A stretch of 64,000 nt of DNA from an uncultured delta proteobacterium. GTDB lineage: Bacteria; Desulfobacterota; Syntrophia; Syntrophales; UBA8958. Made by a program: the position numbers and the translations under genes. Position 1 is the first letter of the stretch. The number at the start of each line of letters is the position of its first letter. Where the stretch lies: contig CAISJV010000017.1 in assembly GCA_903885795.1 (NCBI GenBank), forward strand, positions 174,571-238,570, written 5' to 3'. Of the stretch, positions 1 to 8,281 are shown in pieces. Under the pieces are notes generated by a model. The model saw only the letters and a list, made by a program, of their open reading frames with translations. It was not told the DNA's origin and made no database searches.

Positions 1-1109
1 GTCTGCTGAGAACACCGCTGCTGATATTTCATCATATAGACAATCCCCGGCAGCACCCCTGCCGAACCGGCCGTCGGACCCGTAACGATCCGGTGCCCCA
101 TGGCGTTCTCTTCGGCCCCGGCGATGGCGTAGGCGCTTAGCCTGACCATGAAACGCGCCTCCGTCTGTTTGATTTTTTTTGCCTTTCTGTTGAGATCCCC
201 GGCCTTTCTATACAGGCCGATGGGCCCGGGCAGTACACCTTCCCCTTTTAGCCCCTCCTGCACCGAAGCCTCCATGGCCTTCAGGATAAGATCGAGACGG
301 CTATAAATTTCCCCCTCCCCGGTGCCCATGATGGCCTTTTCGTTTTCCAGAATGAGGCGATGGAGGGAAATGTTATTCTTATCGAGCAATTCCTTCAGTT
401 GAGTCATGTTTCCATAGGGGTAAGCAGGGGTTCCCCGCTTTGGTTCCGTCCACCCCTTCCACTGTATAAAGCCTCCGCCGATAGAATAGTACTCTTTTTC
501 CAGAAGGATGCCTTTATCGCTCAGGAGGCGCATAATGATTGTGTTACTGAAGGGGTAGCTGTGCTCCAACTTATCGAAAATGATCTGGCGGTCCGATATG
601 GAGATGTCCTTCCTGCCGACATGGAGCCGATAGACAGTATCTGGATTTTTCTTCAAAGAGTCGAGGAATTCCGGGGCGCAGGTTTCCGGCTTCTGACCGA
701 GAATTCCCGCCAGGATGGCCCAATCGGTGCCATGCCCCTTGCCGGTGGCGCTAAGGCTGCCGAACAGCCTTACCTCTATGGCCTGGGCAGCGGCCAGGGT
801 CTGATCATCCATGCTGTTGACAGCGGCCATAAAGTCGTTGGCGGCGCGCATGGGGGCGATAGTATGAGAACTTGAAGGTCCCGGACCAATCTTGAAGAGC
901 TCAAATATGGAAGTAGTGATGGGTATTTTTTCTGAAGCAGCGATAAGCTGTTCACACTTGCCGGCAGCCGTTACTGCCGGCGGTGTTTGGGCATAAAGCG
1001 TCGGCAGTCGCAGCAGGCTCCCCGCCCCCGCCAGCCCTGCCCCCGTCAGGGCGGTAAACTGTAAGAAATGCCTGCGGTTCAAGCCTCTTTCTCTCTTATC
1101 TGATTCCAT
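1..1109 (-). CDS. L-serine dehydratase (iron-sulfur type) with Tat signal peptide, partial
   Basis: Reading the minus strand from an ATG at 1109 gives an open frame to the left edge, so the C-terminus is missing. After the signal peptide the beta-domain motif FELFKIGPGPSSSHT (with APMRAA) appears, then GSLSATGKGHGTD, YYSIGGGF, EGVLPGPIG and VTGPTAGSAGVLPG. These are family landmarks of L-serine ammonia-lyase (SdaA), which converts serine to pyruvate and ammonia with a [4Fe-4S] cluster. The cluster cysteines lie beyond the window. The N-terminus is unusual: NRRHFLQFTALTGAG plus a hydrophobic stretch and LYAQ is a good twin-arginine signal, which predicts export of a normally cytoplasmic enzyme. 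The start is supported by AGGAGG upstream. It is the third gene after an aminotransferase and an MFS carrier, 39 bp after the latter. Confidence 0.9.
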   Translation of the reverse strand, partial: MESDKRERGLNRRHFLQFTALTGAGLAGAGSLLRLPTLYAQTPPAVTAAGKCEQLIAASEKIPITTSIFELFKIGPGPSSSHTIAPMRAANDFMAAVNSMDDQTLAAAQAIEVRLFGSLSATGKGHGTDWAILAGILGQKPETCAPEFLDSLKKNPDTVYRLHVGRKDISISDRQIIFDKLEHSYPFSNTIIMRLLSDKGILLEKEYYSIGGGFIQWKGWTEPKRGTPAYPYGNMTQLKELLDKNNISLHRLILENEKAIMGTGEGEIYSRLDLILKAMEASVQEGLKGEGVLPGPIGLYRKAGDLNRKAKKIKQTEARFMVRLSAYAIAGAEENAMGHRIVTGPTAGSAGVLPGIVYMMKYQQRCSQQ

Positions 1110-1148
1110 ATACCTTTCCCTCCTTTACTTTTGACACTTCTCAGTCGA

Positions 1149-2438
1149 TTATTTCACCTTCTTTGCCGAACCTGTCTCCTCCATAAAACAGGCGATAATC
1201 ATCGCCAGAACGACGCCGAAAACCAGTGGCATCAGTGCCGCTTCAAAGTCGGACGCTGCGAGTTTGCCTCCGTGATGTTCGGAGACGTGCATGAGGAGAT
1301 AGCCGAAAACCGGCGACAATTGAGCTGTCATCATAAAAACCAGGAAATTCATTGCCCCCGCCGTAGATCCTTTGACATCATCCGGATTGACTTCTTTGAT
1401 AATGCTGTAGGGAATCATTGCCGCCCCTGAGGCAATCCCCAGGGTGAGGGCAATGGCATAGCCGGAAATAATATCCTGATCGACATAAAGGGCAAACACA
1501 AGAGCGACAAGCATGACCATAGCGCCGCCAATGAGAACGGGTTTGCGACGTCCGATGCGGTCGGAAAGATAACCGAGGAGGGGGCATCCGATAACCCAGC
1601 CGAGCGGGACCATGGATGCGATCTTTGCCGCCTGCAAGGGATCATAATGGAGACCTTGGCTTAGGTAGCTGACCCCCCAGATCATGTCGCCGATCGTGGT
1701 CGGAAGAAACAGCAGTCCGGCGCAAAGGCCACAGAGGTAGGACTGGGGATTACTGAAGACGACTTTGTAGGTAGCAAAGATGGATAATATCGACCGCCGC
1801 CCTACCGCCGCTCCCGAGTCAGGATGCTCCTTCTTTTCCTTTGGCAGTAGCAGAACCAGTACCAGCGCCAGGATCATACCTGCGCCACCGGCAAGCATCC
1901 AGAAGAGCTGCCAGTCGATCCCCCGCACATGGATGAGGTTATTGACGGTGGCCTGTCCGGCTGATCCTCCGGCCATCCCAAACATCTGTGTGGCCCCGAC
2001 GGCTAAGGCCAGATTACGTGCCGGCAGGCTTTTCGTCGCCACAAATACAGCGCCGACAAAACCGAAGGCTGATCCTGCCCCCTGGAGCAACCGGCCGATG
2101 GAGGCGTAAAGGTGGTTGCCCGATCCGAAAAGAAGAGCTCCGCAGGCGACCATAACAATCCCGACGGGAATGCTGTATTTCGCCCCATACCGGTCCAGAA
2201 CGGCGCCCGCCACAAGACTTACCGGTGAATAGGTGTAATAGTACATGCCCAGAAGGGAGCTGATACCGAGAGTTGTCAACCCGAAGGCGCCGGTCAGTTC
2301 CGGAACCATGACACTTGGCGCGGAGCGGAGCACATATTGATAGAAATAGAAGAGAGCGCACAGCAGCCAGGCGGCTACACCCACGATATTTACGGTAGAT
2401 CTTGAAGCTGAAGGCGCTGCTGCCGGGACTTGGTTCAC
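1149..2438 (-). CDS. MFS transporter
   Basis: A 429-residue hydrophobic protein with the 12-helix pattern of the major facilitator superfamily. The loop motif DRYGAKYSIP after helix 2 and its half-two counterpart LSDRIGRRKPV are visible, with a charged central loop around KEKKEHPD. It starts at GTG with GGGAGG upstream. It lies between an aminotransferase (32 bp upstream) and a Tat-type serine dehydratase (39 bp downstream), so an amino acid or keto-acid substrate is a reasonable inference. The sequence alone does not identify the substrate. Confidence 0.85.
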   Translation of the reverse strand: MNQVPAAAPSASRSTVNIVGVAAWLLCALFYFYQYVLRSAPSVMVPELTGAFGLTTLGISSLLGMYYYTYSPVSLVAGAVLDRYGAKYSIPVGIVMVACGALLFGSGNHLYASIGRLLQGAGSAFGFVGAVFVATKSLPARNLALAVGATQMFGMAGGSAGQATVNNLIHVRGIDWQLFWMLAGGAGMILALVLVLLLPKEKKEHPDSGAAVGRRSILSIFATYKVVFSNPQSYLCGLCAGLLFLPTTIGDMIWGVSYLSQGLHYDPLQAAKIASMVPLGWVIGCPLLGYLSDRIGRRKPVLIGGAMVMLVALVFALYVDQDIISGYAIALTLGIASGAAMIPYSIIKEVNPDDVKGSTAGAMNFLVFMMTAQLSPVFGYLLMHVSEHHGGKLAASDFEAALMPLVFGVVLAMIIACFMEETGSAKKVK

Positions 2439-2470
2439 AGTAAACCTCCCTTCTGCTGTTTATTGCCTTG

Positions 2471-3652
2471 TTATTTAAACTCCTTCAATACTTCTCCGAA
2501 TCCCGCCATGGCGTTACGGATTGTATCGTCATCGACGCAGTAGGCAATACGGATGTAACCCGGCCCACCGAAACCGCTGCCGGGAACGGTGAGGATCCGC
2601 TTCTTCTGGAGGGCGCGGGCAAAGGCGACGTCATCAACGATAGGCGCCTTGAGAAAGAGGTAGAAGGCCCCTTCCGGCTTCTTCACCGCATATCCTACGG
2701 AAGCAAGGCCGTCGCAGAGGAGGTCTCGTTTGCGTTTGTAAATCTCCACATCCACCTTCAGCCCCTGAACCCGGGCAATCACCCGTTGCATGAGAGCCGG
2801 GGCATTAACGAATCCTAACATGCGGTTGCACAGCACGAGGCCACCGATGATATCATGGATATGCTCGTTTTCAGGATGAGCAACGATGTAACCGATCCGT
2901 TCTCCCGGCAGAGAGAGGCTCTTGGAATAGGAGAAGGCCATGAGGCTGTTTGGATATGCCTCCAGGGTACTGGGAACCTCGACACCATCGTAAACAATAT
3001 CGCGATAAGGCTCATCGGACACAAGATAGATGACGCGGCCATATTCTCTGGATTTTCGACTCAAAATGGCGGCAAGGCCATGTATGGCGGCAGCGTCATA
3101 GACCTTCCCGGTGGGGTTATTAGGCGAGTTGATGAGGATAGCCTTTGTTTTTTCATTGATCCCCTCTTCAATAGCCTTTAAATCCAGAGAAAAATCTTCA
3201 TGGGTGGGGACGATCCTGGTCACGCCGCCACCGTTATCGACATAGAAACGATACTCGACAAAATAGGGAGCGGGAATGAGAACCTCGTCGCCGGGATCGA
3301 GGAGGGTCTTGAAAATGACATTAAGGGCCCCGCCGGCACCCACGGTCATGACGATATGATCCCTCAAAAGCGTCAGATTGTGCTCCAGGGAAAGAAAATC
3401 CGCTATCGCTTCCCGTGTTTCGGGATAGCCGGCATTGGGCATATATGCGTGCTTCCCAGGAATATCTTCCTCAACTACCAGTCGCAGTTCCCTTTTCAGG
3501 TCCTCGGGTGGATCAACATTGGGATTCCCGAGGCTGAAATCAAAGACATTTTTCGCCCCGAACTCCATCTTGAGTTGAATCCCTTCCTCGAACATCTTTC
3601 TGATCCACGATGATTGGGTGATAAAGCCTTGAATCTTGTCCGCAATTGCCAT
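2471..3652 (-). CDS. Class I/II PLP-dependent aminotransferase
   Basis: A 393-residue fold-type I aminotransferase. The substrate/PLP motif NSPNNPTGKVY, the PLP-binding region SDEPYRDIVYDG and the Schiff-base lysine context YSKSLSLPGERIGY are all present, as is a late arginine in GYIRIAYC that would bind the substrate carboxylate. It exchanges an amino group between an amino acid and a 2-oxoacid. Family members annotated as aspartate aminotransferases are often broad in specificity, so the substrate is left open. It is first in a three-gene minus-strand group with an MFS carrier and serine dehydratase, suggesting amino acid catabolism. Confidence 0.88.
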   Translation of the reverse strand: MAIADKIQGFITQSSWIRKMFEEGIQLKMEFGAKNVFDFSLGNPNVDPPEDLKRELRLVVEEDIPGKHAYMPNAGYPETREAIADFLSLEHNLTLLRDHIVMTVGAGGALNVIFKTLLDPGDEVLIPAPYFVEYRFYVDNGGGVTRIVPTHEDFSLDLKAIEEGINEKTKAILINSPNNPTGKVYDAAAIHGLAAILSRKSREYGRVIYLVSDEPYRDIVYDGVEVPSTLEAYPNSLMAFSYSKSLSLPGERIGYIVAHPENEHIHDIIGGLVLCNRMLGFVNAPALMQRVIARVQGLKVDVEIYKRKRDLLCDGLASVGYAVKKPEGAFYLFLKAPIVDDVAFARALQKKRILTVPGSGFGGPGYIRIAYCVDDDTIRNAMAGFGEVLKEFK

Positions 3653-3794
3653 GCTGAACTCCTTCCTTATCCCAAACTATGTTAGGCTTTCTGCGTAACA
3701 CAACAGGATTGTTCCGTCAACGCCACTCTTGCCTTATCATTGAGGAAATAATTCCGGTTCTGTATTAGAGATGATATAAAGGTACTTTCATCCT

Positions 3795-4229
3795 TTACTT
3801 CAGGACACTGACACCCGCCGTCGCAATCTGTCCATCCTCCTGGACTGTGCCCCCTGACACGCCTATGGCGCCGACAATCTTGCCATTCTGAACGATCGGC
3901 ACACCGCCCTCAACCGCACAAATATCGTCGAGAGTCAGCAAACTGATCTTATCGCTGTTTACCGCCTCCTCGAAGGCCTTGGTGGGTCTTTTATAGGCGA
4001 CGGAACACCTGGCTTTATGGACAGCAACATCGATGCTGCCAAATTGCGCCTTATCAAACCGCTCAAGATAGACAAGGTGCCCACCCGCGTCTACAATGGC
4101 GATGATTGCATTCACATTGATTCTTTCCGCTTCGTCCGCTGCCGCCGCCGCGATTTTCTTTGCCGTCGCCAGGTTTATGTTTAAACCGTAGGGATTTGGC
4201 ATCTGAGGTGATTTCACTTTGTTCGCCAT
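3795..4229 (-). CDS. GlcG/HbpS family heme-degrading-domain protein (DUF336)
   Basis: A 144-residue protein with the DUF336 hallmarks: AIVDAGGHLVYLERFD, a KARCSVAYKRPT segment and the glycine-rich VEGGVPIVQNGKIVGAIGVSGG end. The family includes GlcG of glycolate operons and the heme-binding HbpS; its biochemical role is often unknown. The ATG at 4229 is chosen over an upstream in-frame codon because AGGAGG sits just before it and homologues begin near MANK. It is 142 bp upstream of the aminotransferase gene and may be separately transcribed. Confidence 0.8.
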   Translation of the reverse strand: MANKVKSPQMPNPYGLNINLATAKKIAAAAADEAERINVNAIIAIVDAGGHLVYLERFDKAQFGSIDVAVHKARCSVAYKRPTKAFEEAVNSDKISLLTLDDICAVEGGVPIVQNGKIVGAIGVSGGTVQEDGQIATAGVSVLK

Positions 4230-4428
4230 TTTGACCTCCTGATGATGTAGTACTCCACAATTCTGAAATAAGGGAAGCACCGTCGACCCTTTATTTTTCT
4301 TCAGGATACAAAGTACCTACCCGTTTTTTGGGTGCCGTGCTCTTTCATTTTTTTATCTAACGTTCGAAGGAAATCTAAAGGAACTTCGATTAAAATAATC
4401 ACGCTAATAGGTTTCGGGCCTTAGGATG

Positions 4429-4683
4429 TCATTCGATCATTTTGTCGTAATCAGCATGGCTGCCGATCCAGAACCATAACAGGCCCACAGGTATTTCAAC
4501 CGCCAGTTCCCGATAATGCATCCCTATACGGACTGATCTGTATTTGCCGGTTTTCTTGAAGTGGAGGGATGGGTGAGATGGATTGTTCTTTAGCAGAGCG
4601 AAGTTCGAATCGGCGAGCTCTTGAATGCTTTGAGGCAATATCTGGTAGCAATCCCAGAAGGTCGATGATGCAAAGTGTTTCAA
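4429..4683 (-). CDS. RelE/ParE-family toxin
   Basis: An 84-residue protein with the RelE-fold core: LHFKKTGKYRSVRIGMHYREL followed by LLWFWIGSHADYDKMI, typical of ParE/RelE-like mRNA interferases or gyrase toxins. Its ATG overlaps the antitoxin stop by four bases (ATGA), so the two are translationally coupled in antitoxin-toxin order. The molecular target (ribosome-bound mRNA or gyrase) cannot be read from the sequence. Confidence 0.82.
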   Translation of the reverse strand: MKHFASSTFWDCYQILPQSIQELADSNFALLKNNPSHPSLHFKKTGKYRSVRIGMHYRELAVEIPVGLLWFWIGSHADYDKMIE

Positions 4684-4880
4684 ATACTTTTCGTCTTTCC
4701 CGCCCTATGTTCCTCGATGGCGCTTTGCGCTAATCTGTCCAGTTTGGCGGTCTCGCTATCCATTTCTATCTGATGATCCCATTCGGCTGCATCAAATTCG
4801 ATAAACCAGGAGCGAAAAGCGGCCCGTTCACCGGGGCTGAGTTGTTTGACAGTCTGCTCAAGCATTTCGACTTGTGACAT
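4680..4880 (-). CDS. Antitoxin of RelE-type module
   Basis: A 66-residue acidic protein (MSQVEMLEQTVKQL...) containing LSPGERAAFRSWFIEFDAAEWD and ending in a KLDRLAQSAIEEHRAG helix, a pattern seen in antitoxins partnered with this RelE subgroup. The second of two close ATG codons (4880) is chosen because AAGGAG lies seven bases before it; the first ATG (4886) is too close. The likely role is to neutralise the adjacent toxin and autoregulate the pair. Confidence 0.75.
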   Translation of the reverse strand: MSQVEMLEQTVKQLSPGERAAFRSWFIEFDAAEWDHQIEMDSETAKLDRLAQSAIEEHRAGKTKSI

Positions 4881-5036
4881 GGTCATTCTCCTTCTAGTAT
4901 CTTCTTTTTGTCCCAAGGTGGCTTCAATTTTAGCATTTACATCCAATAAAAGCAACCGGTACGGGCTCTATAATTTATCACCCCTCCCGTAGCTCCTCCA
5001 ACTGGATTGCCGAAATCGAATCGCTTGATCAGGCCT

Positions 5037-5379
5037 CTATTGAGCAAGTCTTCGTAAGTCATCCTCATTGCCTATCAGCATGATTTTCGGTTCGGCTATA
5101 AGCCTGCCGACAAAAGGGTCTTGATCCTTCATGCGCTGCTTCATTTCTGATATCTGAAAGAGAGAGGGATTGATGTCGCGTCCAAGTATCTTTTCCGGCT
5201 CTCTCAATCTTTTCAAAAGGTCCTTAAGGGGCATTTCCCCTACGACCATCAAATCGATGTCGCTCTTCTCGTTCTGCGTTCTGCCAGCAAAAGATCCATA
5301 TATGAAGGCGTATTCATCGAATCAATTTTTTAAGAACCTTGACATTTCCGCCGGGTATCTTTACATTGAGGGCGAACAA
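5037..5379 (-). pseudogene. Broken nucleotidyltransferase-domain gene (truncated and frameshifted)
   Basis: The in-frame part beginning near 5316 reads EYAFIYGSFAGRTQNEKSD then IDLMVVGE, the Pol-beta nucleotidyltransferase signature (GSFA...SDIDLMV). No start codon precedes it; a TGA does. In the neighbouring frame, between 5379 and about 5320, FALNVKIPGGNVKVLKKLIR can be read. This matches the linker that joins an ArsR-like helix-turn-helix to the nucleotidyltransferase in family members. The gene has therefore lost its 5' end at the fmdB start region and suffered a frameshift near 5317-5325. Confidence 0.7.
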
Positions 5380-5393
5380 GGAGGTGCCACAAA

Positions 5394-5591
5394 ATGCCCA
5401 TCTATGAATTCAAATGCATGAAATGCGGACAGGAATTTGAAAAGATTTTCTTTTCCTCCGACAATGAGGAGGCCATTCCCTGTCCGGAATGCAAATCAAA
5501 AAAGACCCGCAAGATGATGTCCGCCTTTGCCGGCGGCAAGTCCGGCTCCGGCTGCGGTCCTTGCGCCGCCACAAGTTGCTCTCCCTCTTGA
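5394..5591 (+). CDS. FmdB-family zinc ribbon protein
   Basis: A 65-residue protein starting MPIYEFKCMKCGQEFEK with CxxC (CMKC), then PCPECKSKKTRKMMS, the FmdB/CxxC_CXXC_SSSS zinc-ribbon pattern, followed by a small glycine/serine/cysteine-rich tail (SGCGPCAATSC). AAGGAGG lies upstream of the ATG. These proteins are thought to act as small regulatory or assembly factors, but the function is unproven. The tail with two more cysteine pairs is common in anaerobe homologues. Confidence 0.85.
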   Translation: MPIYEFKCMKCGQEFEKIFFSSDNEEAIPCPECKSKKTRKMMSAFAGGKSGSGCGPCAATSCSPS

Positions 5592-5605
5592 GGCCACTAA
5601 ACCAA

Positions 5606-5633
5606 TCATGACCGTGTGTCATGACAATTTTTT
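5606..5633 (+). terminator. Rho-independent terminator after fmdB-type gene
   Basis: TCATGAC, a 5-base loop and GTCATGA are followed by CAATTTTTT. The hairpin lies 15 bp after the fmdB-type stop codon. Confidence 0.65.
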
Positions 5634-5707
5634 CCATTGCTAAAACCGGAAGAATCCATTATATGGAGCCGACTTTTCACAAAGAATCCTGAAAGGAGTT
5701 CGTCAGC

Positions 5708-6382
5708 ATGAATATTTTAATTTTTGGACCCAATGGAAGCGGTAAAGGTACCCAGGGCGCTATCGTCCAGAAGAAGTATGGCGTCCCCCATATCGAGACC
5801 GGTGTTATCTTCAGAGATAACATTAAGAAAGGAACGGATCTCGGTAAAAAAGCAAAGGAATATATTGATCGCGGTGAGCTTGTTCCCGATGATATCACCG
5901 TGCCCATGATCCTCAACCGCCTCAAGGAAGCAGATTGCGCTAAGGGATGGCTGCTGGATGGTTTCCCCAGAAACCTCGTCCAGGCTGAGGCGCTGTGGAA
6001 CGCCCTGACCAAAGAGAAGATTACCCTCGATTACGTCATCGAGATCCTCCTCGACCGGCAGACATCGAAAAACCGCATCATGGGCCGGCGGCTCTGCGCT
6101 ACCGACAACAACCATCCGAACAATATCTTTATCGAAGCCATTAAACCAGCAGAAAAAGACGGCAAACCGGTCTGTCGCGTCTGCGGGTGCGAGACCCTTA
6201 CGGCCAGAGCCGATGACCAGGACGAAGGGGCCATCGACAAACGGCATAACATCTATTACGACACCAAGACGGGCACCCTGGCCGGGGTTAATTACTTCAA
6301 GGAACGGGTCAAGGTCATTGGAGTAAGCGGTGTAGCGGGCGTGAAGGAAGTCTCTGAAGATATCCTTAAAAAGCTGGGATAG
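5708..6382 (+). CDS. adk: Adenylate kinase
   Basis: A 224-residue nucleotide monophosphate kinase that interconverts ATP + AMP and 2 ADP. It shows the P-loop GPNGSGKGTQ, the AMP-binding segments IETGVIFRDNI and LLDGFPRNLVQAE, and a long LID with CxxC (CRVCGC) after GRRLC, suggesting a partly zinc-type or structural LID. AAAGGAG precedes the ATG. It stands alone between two terminators. Confidence 0.93.
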   Translation: MNILIFGPNGSGKGTQGAIVQKKYGVPHIETGVIFRDNIKKGTDLGKKAKEYIDRGELVPDDITVPMILNRLKEADCAKGWLLDGFPRNLVQAEALWNALTKEKITLDYVIEILLDRQTSKNRIMGRRLCATDNNHPNNIFIEAIKPAEKDGKPVCRVCGCETLTARADDQDEGAIDKRHNIYYDTKTGTLAGVNYFKERVKVIGVSGVAGVKEVSEDILKKLG

Positions 6383-6405
6383 ACAAATATCTTAATAAAT
6401 ATTAT

Positions 6406-6437
6406 AAGAGCCCTCCCTTATTTTTGGAGGGCTCTTT
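6406..6437 (+). terminator. adk terminator overlapping the lepA ribosome-binding region
   Basis: AAGAGCCCTCC, a short T-rich loop and GGAGGGCTCTT form an 11-bp perfect stem. The descending arm GGAGGG (6426-6431) is also the only Shine-Dalgarno-like sequence before lepA, nine bases from the TTG at 6441. The T-tract after the stem is weak (TTTATATTGA). Confidence 0.7.
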
Positions 6438-6440
6438 ATA

Positions 6441-8246
6441 TTGACAAGCATGGATTATATACGTAATTTCAGTATTATTGCCCATATCGATCACGGGAAA
6501 TCAACCCTGGCGGACCGCCTTATCCAGCATACAGGCGGCTGCGATGCCCGTAACTTCCAGGATCAGATCCTCGATAATATGGACATCGAGCGGGAAAGGG
6601 GGATCACCATCAAGAGCCAGGCAATCTCCCTGCCTTATACCGCCCGGGATGGGAATACCTACAACCTGAATCTCATCGACACCCCCGGTCATGTGGACTT
6701 CAGCTATGAAGTCTCCCGCTCCCTGGCCTCCTGCGAGGGGGTACTCCTCCTTATCGACGCGGCCCAGGGAGTTCAGGCTCAGACCCTGGCCAATCTTTAC
6801 CTGGCCATGGAGCACGACCTGGAAATCATCCCCGTAATCAACAAAATAGATCTCCCCTCCGCCGATGTCGAGCGGGTTATCGAACAGATTGACTCGGAAC
6901 TGGGTCTGGACACAGATACCCACCTTAAATGTTCGGCTAAGGAAGGAACGGGAATTGAGGATATTCTTGAGGCTATTGTACAAAGAATACCGTCCCCCAC
7001 TGGTACGCCTGAAGCACCCTTGTCAGCCCTCATCTTTGACGCCCAGTATGACTCTTTCCGGGGCACGGTCATCCATTGCCGGATCATGGATGGGGTAGTA
7101 CAAAGCGGCGACATTATCCGTTTCATGTACGGCGGGGCTACCTACAAGGTCGAGGAAGTAGGTCACTTTCTTCTCTCCCGCCAGAAACGGGAGGTCCTGT
7201 CTGCAGGGGAAGTGGGCTACATCATCGCCGGCGTCAAGACCATCTCCGATGTCCGGACCGGCGATACAATTACCCTGGAGAACCGGCCCTGCGATAAGCC
7301 CCTCCCCGGCTTCAAGGAGGTCAAGCCCGTCGTCTTCGCCTCCATTTATCCCATCGCCTCCGACGATTACGAAGACCTCGCCGTCTCCCTGGAAAAATAC
7401 AAGCTCAACGACGCCTCCTTCGTCTATGAAAAAGACGCCTCCGTTGCTCTGGGGCAGGGATTCCGTTGCGGCTTTCTCGGGCTCCTCCATCTCGACATCG
7501 TTCAGGAGCGGCTGGAGCGGGAATACGATCAGTCCCTGATTCTTTCCGTCCCGAGCGTCCGCTTCCGTTTGACCCTTAAGGATGGCACGGTCCAATATGT
7601 TGACAACCCCTCTCATTATCCTCCCCAGATGGACATCGCCAAAGGGGAAGAACCCTACATCCGGGCCGCCATGATGATGCCGGAGCGCTACCTCGGAGCC
7701 GTCATGAAGCTCTGCCAGGAAAAGCGGGGTATGAATTCAAGCCTCAGTTACCCGGGACCGGGAAGGGCGGAATTGATTTACGAAATGCCCCTTTCCGAGG
7801 TCATTTACGACTTCTATGATCGCTTCAAATCGGTCAGCCAGGGATACGGATCATTTGATTATGAGCTCATCGATTTCCGGGACAGCAACCTCGTCCTGGT
7901 TGATATTCTCGTCAACGGCGAAAAGGTTGACGCCCTCTCCCAGATCGTTCATCGCGATCGGGCCCGCGCCTGCGGCCTCCAGGCGTGTGAGCGCCTCAAG
8001 GAGGAGATACCGAAACAGATGTTCAAGATCGCCCTTCAGGCGGCTATCGGCGGCGAGATCATCGCCCGGACAACCATTACAGCCTTCCGTAAGGATGTTA
8101 CCGCCAAATGCTACGGCGGTGATATCTCCCGCAAAAGAAAACTCCTGGAAAAGCAGAAGAAAGGGAAAAAGCGCATGAAGATGATCGGCAACGTCAGTAT
8201 CCCCCAAAGCGCCTTCCTTGCCGTCTTGAAATCCGATACGGACTGA
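6441..8246 (+). CDS. lepA: Elongation factor 4 (LepA, ribosomal back-translocase GTPase)
   Basis: A translational GTPase of 598-601 residues. G1 AHIDHGKSTLADRL, G2 region RERGITIKSQ, G3 [15 protein letters not shown] and G4 NKIDLP are all visible, followed by the LepA-specific C-terminal region (RKRKLLEKQKKGKKRMKMIG). It binds ribosomes and affects initiation and elongation fidelity. TTG at 6441 is nine bases from GGAGGG; ATG at 6450 gives the more usual N-terminus (MDYIRNFSIIAHIDHG), so the start is uncertain by three codons. Confidence 0.95.
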   Translation: MTSMDYIRNFSIIAHIDHGKSTLADRLIQHTGGCDARNFQDQILDNMDIERERGITIKSQAISLPYTARDGNTYNLNLIDTPGHVDFSYEVSRSLASCEGVLLLIDAAQGVQAQTLANLYLAMEHDLEIIPVINKIDLPSADVERVIEQIDSELGLDTDTHLKCSAKEGTGIEDILEAIVQRIPSPTGTPEAPLSALIFDAQYDSFRGTVIHCRIMDGVVQSGDIIRFMYGGATYKVEEVGHFLLSRQKREVLSAGEVGYIIAGVKTISDVRTGDTITLENRPCDKPLPGFKEVKPVVFASIYPIASDDYEDLAVSLEKYKLNDASFVYEKDASVALGQGFRCGFLGLLHLDIVQERLEREYDQSLILSVPSVRFRLTLKDGTVQYVDNPSHYPPQMDIAKGEEPYIRAAMMMPERYLGAVMKLCQEKRGMNSSLSYPGPGRAELIYEMPLSEVIYDFYDRFKSVSQGYGSFDYELIDFRDSNLVLVDILVNGEKVDALSQIVHRDRARACGLQACERLKEEIPKQMFKIALQAAIGGEIIARTTITAFRKDVTAKCYGGDISRKRKLLEKQKKGKKRMKMIGNVSIPQSAFLAVLKSDTD

Positions 8247-8281
8247 TCGACTTACCATTAAATCCAAGTCTTCAGGTAAAG

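Noticed and set aside
360..1430. Plus-strand ORFs at 360-875 and 1131-1430
   Set aside because: They are antisense to the serine dehydratase and MFS genes and show no recognisable protein features.
5170..5421. 83-codon plus-strand ORF
   Set aside because: Antisense to the nucleotidyltransferase remnant and overlapping the start of the fmdB-type gene.
7023..7616. 197-codon minus-strand ORF inside lepA
   Set aside because: Antisense shadow of a conserved GTPase gene with low-complexity acidic translation.
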